Positions 58,991 through 64,000 of a stretch of DNA of 64,000 nucleotides are shown here, piece after piece. The stretch's first letter is position 1, and each line of letters begins with the position of its first letter. The notes under the pieces were generated by a model, which worked only from the letters and a program-made list of their open reading frames with translations, was not told where the DNA came from and searched no databases. Where the stretch lies: positions 310,001 through 374,000 of the forward strand of contig JADJPW010000007.1 of NCBI GenBank assembly GCA_016713035.1, read 5' to 3'. Both the position numbers and the translations under genes were made by a program. Source of the DNA: Verrucomicrobiaceae bacterium. GTDB lineage: Bacteria; Verrucomicrobiota; Verrucomicrobiia; Verrucomicrobiales; Verrucomicrobiaceae.

Positions 58991-59015
58991 TTAGGCGGAG
59001 TTGTGATGGACTCTC

Positions 59016-59291
59016 TCATTTTCGTTTTCCGTTTGCTCGGTCTACCATCGCCTGCACGTCTGCGACCGTCAACGCGCCCAACCAGTCGGGCATGACCCAG
59101 ATGACGTTCGAGCAAAACTTCCCGTGCTCGTCTTGCAAGCGAAACGCGATGGTGTGGTCGCGTGGTGCGCGATGGCCGCCGTAATCACTATGAGCACCGA
59201 ATACTGGCACGAGCTTCGGGAAAGCCTCGCGGATGACTCGCCGTGCGTGTGCCATCTCTTGCTTCGTAGCTTTTCTGTTCTGATTGCCCAT
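59016..59291 (-). CDS. Small charged protein of unknown function (cassette gene)
   Basis: 91 residues: RKATKQEMAHARRVIREAFP then LVPVFGAHSDYGGHRAPRDH, TIAFRLQDEHGKFCSNVIWV and TVADVQAMVDRANGK. No family recognised. Upstream is a degenerate attC-like copy (59322-59395), downstream the intron remnant. Mixed alpha/beta, cytosolic. Confidence 0.6.
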   Translation of the reverse strand: MGNQNRKATKQEMAHARRVIREAFPKLVPVFGAHSDYGGHRAPRDHTIAFRLQDEHGKFCSNVIWVMPDWLGALTVADVQAMVDRANGKRK

Positions 59292-59321
59292 AACGGAGTG
59301 ATGTTCGAACGCGGCCGCCGT

Positions 59322-59395
59322 CGTTTAGCCACACTAAATTGTGGGCGAATCTGATTCGTCCACCGCTTTTTGTGGATGAACAGGGTTCAGGGAAG
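59322..59395 (-). repeat. attC-like element, degenerate copy g
   Basis: Reverse strand: CCTGAAC at the expected start position (AAC retained), CATCCAC, GGTGGACGAATCAGATTCGC, ..GTGTGGCTAAACGACGGC; the final GTT has mutated to GGC. Confidence 0.65.
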
Positions 59396-59648
59396 GGAGA
59401 GGTGGCCATTCACCCAAAGCCGGTTGGATGGATCTGCGGGGTTTTTTGCCTAGCGGTGCTCCTGGGATGAATCTGTGACCGGATGCGGAGCGGGACGCGG
59501 CTTTTTGCCAGATGGGTTTTCCACACAGGAAGCGGGGGGCTTCGGAGTGGCGATGTCGCGGGCTGCTTGCGCTTTGCATCTGCTTCAGCGACATTTCATG
59601 CCGCCCCAGTGGGCGGCATTGATTCCGCCTGTAACCAACATTGATCCC

Positions 59649-60407
59649 ATGAGCAAAAAAAAGCATGCACCAGCCGCACCCCAAAAAGAGGCATCGATGA
59701 GGGTGCTGTGGTTGGTGTTTGGCATCATCGGTTTAGCGGTGCTCGCCTTGGGCTGGAAAATCATCTGGGGTGGCCCCGTCGTGCCCAAAGCAGCGCCTCC
59801 TCCCTCGGTGGAGCTGGTGAATGGTGATTTCGAGGCTGACGAGCCTGATCCCTGGCACTCGCTGGAGGGGAATCTACAGTGGGGGCCTTTCTCCCTGGGC
59901 TCTGAGACGACTGCGGACGGTAAGACCAATCACTTTGCCAAAGTCCGTGCGGAGGCTAGCGCCCCGCCTGTGAGCCTGCGGGTCTTTGGCACGGTGCAGG
60001 AGCTCGTGATCCGCAAGGGCCTGCCCGAGAAGCTCGACTTCCGCTGCCGCGTCGCCCAGGAGAAGAAGCTCTGCTCCAAGCAGTATGCGCAGGCCGTGGC
60101 CATCTTTACGCCCGCATCGGGCACGAATGTGCAGCTGCGCCATATCCTCCACGGAGTCGATACGCAGCCGTATCAGATGGGGAATGCACGCTTTGTCATG
60201 AATCCGGCTTTTCAGGAAAAGGACGGCTGGAGGCATTACTCGCTGCCGCTGCGGGAAAAATTCGCCCAGGAGTATCCTGGCCAGGATTTTACCAAGGGCA
60301 CGCTGCGCCTGCTCTTTGAGGCGAGGTATGATGACCTACCTAGCAGCGTCGCACCCGGAGAGGTGCCGCTGGAGATGCACTACGATGATGTTCGTGCCGA
60401 TCTCTAG
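59649..60407 (+). CDS. Single-span protein with carbohydrate-binding-like domain
   Basis: 252 residues from the ATG at 59649. Span LWLVFGIIGLAVLALGWKII, then a jelly-roll-like domain: VELVNGDFEADEPDPWHSLE, FAKVRAEASAPPVSLRVFGT, DGWRHYSLPLREKFAQEY, MHYDDVRADL. The NGDFEADEPDPW opening and closing DDVR resemble CBM-type beta-sandwich proteins. Anchored in the membrane; ligand unknown. Confidence 0.65.
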   Translation: MSKKKHAPAAPQKEASMRVLWLVFGIIGLAVLALGWKIIWGGPVVPKAAPPPSVELVNGDFEADEPDPWHSLEGNLQWGPFSLGSETTADGKTNHFAKVRAEASAPPVSLRVFGTVQELVIRKGLPEKLDFRCRVAQEKKLCSKQYAQAVAIFTPASGTNVQLRHILHGVDTQPYQMGNARFVMNPAFQEKDGWRHYSLPLREKFAQEYPGQDFTKGTLRLLFEARYDDLPSSVAPGEVPLEMHYDDVRADL

Positions 60408-60475
60408 GCCATGCATGGCTGGGGGCGGCTCTTTTTTGAATATCTGCGTGCTCAGGGGCGTCTGTTGAGGCCGCC

Positions 60476-62943
60476 ATGAAGCTCCCGCCTGCTTTTTATG
60501 CCTATGCCGCACTCTGCGGCCTCCTCGTCCTCATCAGCAGTTGTGAAAAGGCGGTGCCGCCTGCTCCCATCGTGCAAGCACCGGTGCCTGCGCCTGCGCC
60601 GGTGCCAAATGCGGCCGAGCTAGCTGCTGCCCGCGATGCGCTGGCTCGGCAGGCTCTGGAGATCGAGACGCGTGCGGCCCTGCTGGACAAGCAACTGGCC
60701 GAGATGGAGCAAAAACTCCAGCAGCAGGAGAATGAGACTCTGCGGGGCCAGCTAGATGCGCTGAAGCAGCAGAACGACTCGCTGCGCACGCAGGCGGATA
60801 CGGCTCGTCGTCAGAGTGAGAGCCTGAGCAGCCGCCTGGCGGCGCAGGTGCCCGTGAGTCCCATCGCGGCTACTCCGTCTAGCACGGCACCGCGTGATAC
60901 GGCGGTGTTTTACGACAGCCTGGCACCGTATGGGCGCTGGATCGATGTGCGGGGGCATGGGCGGTGCTTTCAGCCACGGTTGGCCCGCTCACGCACCTGG
61001 CGGCCCTATTTGGACGGACGCTGGGTGTGGAGCACCTACGGCTGGACTTGGCAGACGAATGAGCCCTTTGGCTGGGCGACGTATCACTATGGGCGCTGGC
61101 TCCAGCTAGTCACCTACGGCTGGGTGTGGGTGCCGGGCTCGCAGTGGGCCCCGGCGTGGGTGGCGTGGCGGCAGAGCACGGACTGCGTGGGCTGGGCTCC
61201 CCTGCCACCCGAGCCGAGCCTGACGTACGCCTCTGTGCGGCGTGATTGCGACACACGCTACCGCTTGGGGCCAGCTAGCTACACCTTCATCCGCAGCACG
61301 CATTTCACCCAGCCTAGCTACTCCACCTGCTACCAGCCACTGAGCTACAACACCACGATCTTTAAAAACACGGTGAACATCACCCAGATCGTCTCCGCAG
61401 GTGGTCATGGCACGGTGAATGTCTTTTCGCATCTCGGAGGCCCGCCCCGCGTGCAGATCGAGCAGATTTGCCACCAAAGAGTGCCGGAGGTCCAGATCCC
61501 CACGCTCAGGCCGGATCAGATCGTCGCGGCACGTCCAGATCGCCGCCTAGGGCAGCCCCAGACGCCTGCGATCATCGAGCTCCCGGCCATCCAGCCCGGC
61601 ACCTTGCCCGTAGCGCCACCGAAGGCGGCCGAAGTCATCGAAAAACCCGTCGTGGCAGATGCCTTCGCCGGAGCGAGCAGTGCGCAGCGGCAGGAAATCC
61701 AGCAAGCCATCCTGGAGGATCAAAATCGTGTCCTCATGGCCGATACGCCACGCCCGCCGCCTGCCGCACCTTTGACCATCGCGACGGTGCCCACCACCGC
61801 ACCCGTCCAGCCCACGGTCGATCCATCCTCCACGGTGGTCCATGTCAGCACGGAGACCGTGCTGCCCGCTGAGTTGCCCGCGACGGCACCGCTCGTCATT
61901 CCCACAGCACAGCCACCGAGCCTCCCCAGCACTCCGACGGACACTGCTACCGCAGTCGTCGTCCCCTCTGCACAGGCTCCCGCCACTCTGGAGCTGCCCA
62001 CAGCGGTTCCCACTGCCCCAGCGATGCCTGTGCTCACCGCAGAGCCCGCCATACCTGCCGAATCCCAGCCCTTAGCTACTCTCGCTACAGCCATTCCGGC
62101 ACCTGCTGCTGCTGCTCCGGTTCCTACACCAGATGCCCTCTCTGGGGCCTCCGCACCTGCACCGGCCATGATCCCCGCAGCACCGGTCGTACTCACCGAG
62201 CCTGCAGCTCCTACTGTGGCCACCCCTGCTGCCCTGCCCGCCGCATTACCCGCCGCATTGCCAGAGCTCCCAGCACCCGTCGTCCCAGCCGAGTCCATAG
62301 CGCCTGCGCCTGCTCCCATCATGGCGCAGGAAGCTGCCCCCGCACCCGAAGCCGCACCCGCGCAGCCCCCAGCTCCCCAAGAGCCGCCTGCGGTCATCCA
62401 GCCCCCTGCCCCGTCTGCGGAAGCCCTCAGCGCCCAACAAGCCGCCGCCGAGGAGCAAGCCCGCAAAGTCGCCGAGGAATCCGCCCGCCAGGCCCAAACT
62501 CAAGCCCAGGAGCAAGCCATGCAGCAGCAACAACAGCAGCAGCAGCAGCAAATGCAGGCCCAAGCCGCCGCCGCCGCTCAACAAGAAGCCACCGCCCGCC
62601 AACAAGCCGAAGAAGCGCAGCGCCAAGCCCAGATGGAGGGGCAACGTCAGGCCCAAATGGAAGCCCAACGCCAAGCCGAAGAACAAGCCCGCCGTGCCGC
62701 GAAGAAGCGCAACGCCAAGCCCAGATGGAAGCCCAACGCCAAGCCGAAGAACAAGCCCGCCGCGCTGCCGAAGAAGCCCAACGTCAGGCTCAAATGGAAG
62801 CGCAGCGCCAAGCCGAAGAGCAAGCCCGCCGTGCTGCGGAAGAAGCCCAACGCCAAGCTCAGATGGAAGCGCAACGTGCTGCCGAGGAGGCCGCTCGCCG
62901 CGCTGCTGAAGAAGCGGCCAGGAAGCCCGATGCGCCGCAGTGA
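60476..62943 (+). CDS. DUF6600 lipoprotein with coiled coil and Ala/Glu/Gln tail, frameshifted near the end
   Basis: Lipoprotein signal (ALCGLLVLISSC-EKA), a coiled coil (about 50-130), then the DUF6600 domain: FYDSLAPYGRWIDVRG, WRPYLDGRWVWSTYGWTWQT, GWVWVPGSQWAPAWVAWRQS, GWAPLPPEP. A Pro/Ala linker and Gln/Glu/Ala repeats (EEAQRQAQMEAQRQAEEQAR) follow. At about 62700 (GCCGCGAAGAAG) one base is missing compared with the repeat; after it the original frame becomes Lys/Arg-rich and ends at 63040, whereas the next frame continues the EEAQRQAQ repeat to TGA at 62943. The gene is listed to 62943 as the likely true end. Confidence 0.8.
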
Positions 62944-62952
62944 GCGCCGACC

Positions 62953-64000
62953 TCACCCATCCGCCAGCATCGCACGCAGGCCGGCGAAGAAGTTGGTGTT
63001 CTCCTCCACGGTGACGGTTTCTTTCATGTGGCGGCTGTAGTCCATCTCGTGGACGAATTTCCGGTCCAGCTCCAAAAGGAAGGGGCTGGGTGCGGAGGAC
63101 TGTTTTTGGCCCCATTTGAACCGGGTGCGGGTGAAGCTGATGGTGAGCCGCTGCTTCGCACGCGTGATGCCGACGTAAAAGAGCCGCCGCTCTTCATCCA
63201 CGCGGCCTTCCTCGAAGCTGCGGCGATGCGGCAGGATGCCCTGCTCGATGCCGGGGAGATACACGATGGGGAACTCTAGCCCCTTGGAGGCATGCAGGGT
63301 GATCAAGCACACGCCTTTTTTCTTTTCGATGTCGTCTTTGTCCTCACGCTCGTCATTGAGGCTGATTTGATCGAGATAGCCCGTGAGGCCGTCTTGGCGG
63401 TTTTCTTCGTCGTAGGCGTGCATGGTCTTCACCAGCTCCACGACGCCGGTTTCCCAGCGGATGTTGTCCTCGGGGTTTTTGGCACCTTTTTTCAGCCAGG
63501 GGAGGTACTGGGTCTCTACGAGCAGCATGTCGGCCATCTGGCCGATGGAGGTGCCGGGGGTGTTCGCGGCGCCGTGGTATTTGTTGATGAGGGTGATGAA
63601 GCCGCGCACGGCGAGGCGTGCCTTTTCCGGAATCTGGCGCTGCCAATCAGGGTCGCAGAGGGCTACCCACACGCTGTGGTGCTTTTCCACGCTGCGCTCA
63701 CGGGCCAGATCGGCGATGGATGGGGTGATGCCGCGTGCGGGCACATTGATGATGCGCAGCAGGTCGATGTCCGAGTGCGGATTGGCGATGACCTTCATGT
63801 AGGCGATGATGTCCTTCACCTCGCGGCGGTCGAAGAAGCTGCGGGCTCCGACCACGCGGTAGGGGATTTTGCGGCCTCGGAAGGCCTGCTCCAGCACGCG
63901 GGACTGGTCATTGGTGCGGAAGAGCACGGCGAAGTCCTCCCACTCGCGCTTTTCGGCGAAGTGGATGCTTTCGACTTCCTTGGCCACCATGTCGGACTCT
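62953..64000 (-). CDS. UvrD/Rep-family DNA helicase, C-terminal part (5' end outside window)
   Basis: Reading frame is open through base 64000. Visible: REWEDFAVLFRTNDQSRVLE, IPYRVVGARSFFDRREVKDI, then motif V VCLITLHASKGLEFPIVYLP, motif VI RRLFYVGITRAKQRLTISFT. These belong to superfamily 1A helicases (UvrD, PcrA, Rep). N-terminal ATP-binding motifs lie off the window, so the exact subfamily cannot be decided. Stop is 10 nt past the DUF6600 gene's stop, convergent. Confidence 0.9.
   Translation of the reverse strand, partial: ESDMVAKEVESIHFAEKREWEDFAVLFRTNDQSRVLEQAFRGRKIPYRVVGARSFFDRREVKDIIAYMKVIANPHSDIDLLRIINVPARGITPSIADLARERSVEKHHSVWVALCDPDWQRQIPEKARLAVRGFITLINKYHGAANTPGTSIGQMADMLLVETQYLPWLKKGAKNPEDNIRWETGVVELVKTMHAYDEENRQDGLTGYLDQISLNDEREDKDDIEKKKGVCLITLHASKGLEFPIVYLPGIEQGILPHRRSFEEGRVDEERRLFYVGITRAKQRLTISFTRTRFKWGQKQSSAPSPFLLELDRKFVHEMDYSRHMKETVTVEENTNFFAGLRAMLADG

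Noticed and set aside
61720..62466. Ala/Gly-rich frame antisense to the DUF6600 gene
   Set aside because: Mirror of the Pro/Ala linker repeats; no start signal or domain.

Overview
This window reads as a chromosomal segment of a Verrucomicrobiota bacterium, probably Verrucomicrobiaceae or Prosthecobacter-like. The basis is: an FtsZ with a long Pro/Glu-rich tail and a GGGSGSG tubulin loop, a PEP-CTERM protease, a sulfatase, DUF1080 and DUF6600 proteins, several TonB/ExbB/ExbD and lipoprotein genes, fairly GC-rich codon use, and intergenic regions full of dispersed repeats. No 16S rRNA or phylogenetic marker was compared, so the assignment is inference.

1-32.9 kb is mostly ordinary chromosome. 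It holds tgt-yajC-secDF (reverse), secreted enzymes and lipoproteins, a YebC-type regulator gene carrying a 1-nt frameshift, and a tonB-exbB-exbD operon divergent from a FecA-like TonB-dependent receptor. Two inverted copies of one Fur-like operator lie between the last two. Next come a sulfatase, a TPR protein, a PEP-CTERM trypsin-like protease, a PQQ-type beta-propeller, a PAS-AraC regulator divergent from a DapA-family lyase, a DUF1080 protein, the complete pstSCAB phosphate transporter divergent from an OprP/OprO-type porin, a nitroreductase, a DUF456 protein and pyruvate dehydrogenase E1 alpha.

32.9-37.4 kb is repeat-rich. mnmG is bounded by inverted compound repeats, has an octamer tandem repeat directly before its start, carries an in-frame hairpin-forming insertion, and has two parS-like palindromes (one upstream, one inside the gene), hinting that the window lies near the replication origin. 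An exact-period 41-bp tandem array of about 14 units follows.

The most unusual content is at 38.2-42.1 kb (+ strand) and 53.5-59.4 kb (- strand). Small cargo genes (C-type-lectin-like, DUF5808, DUF1877, SnoaL-like, SMI1/KNR4-like, a class D beta-lactamase and several unknown membrane or secreted proteins) are separated by a repeated 79-nt element. At least four copies have exactly that length, begin with ..AAC, end with GTTCGCC, fold as an imperfect hairpin, and lose similarity to each other just before the next gene's start codon. This is the architecture of integron attC sites with a non-canonical core. Group II intron 3' ends (domain V/VI) lie antisense about 20 nt after several cassette stop codons, at a TTNGSC core. 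No integrase is in the window. I read this as a cluster of integron-like cassettes without integrase, in two arms of opposite orientation around a conserved core (HhH proteins, glpK, ftsZ, an AAA ATPase, rnc, tRNA-His, ychF).

59.6-64 kb holds a secreted or anchored protein, a large DUF6600 lipoprotein gene with a 1-nt frameshift in its Gln/Ala/Glu repeat tail, and the C-terminal part of a UvrD/Rep helicase running off the window.
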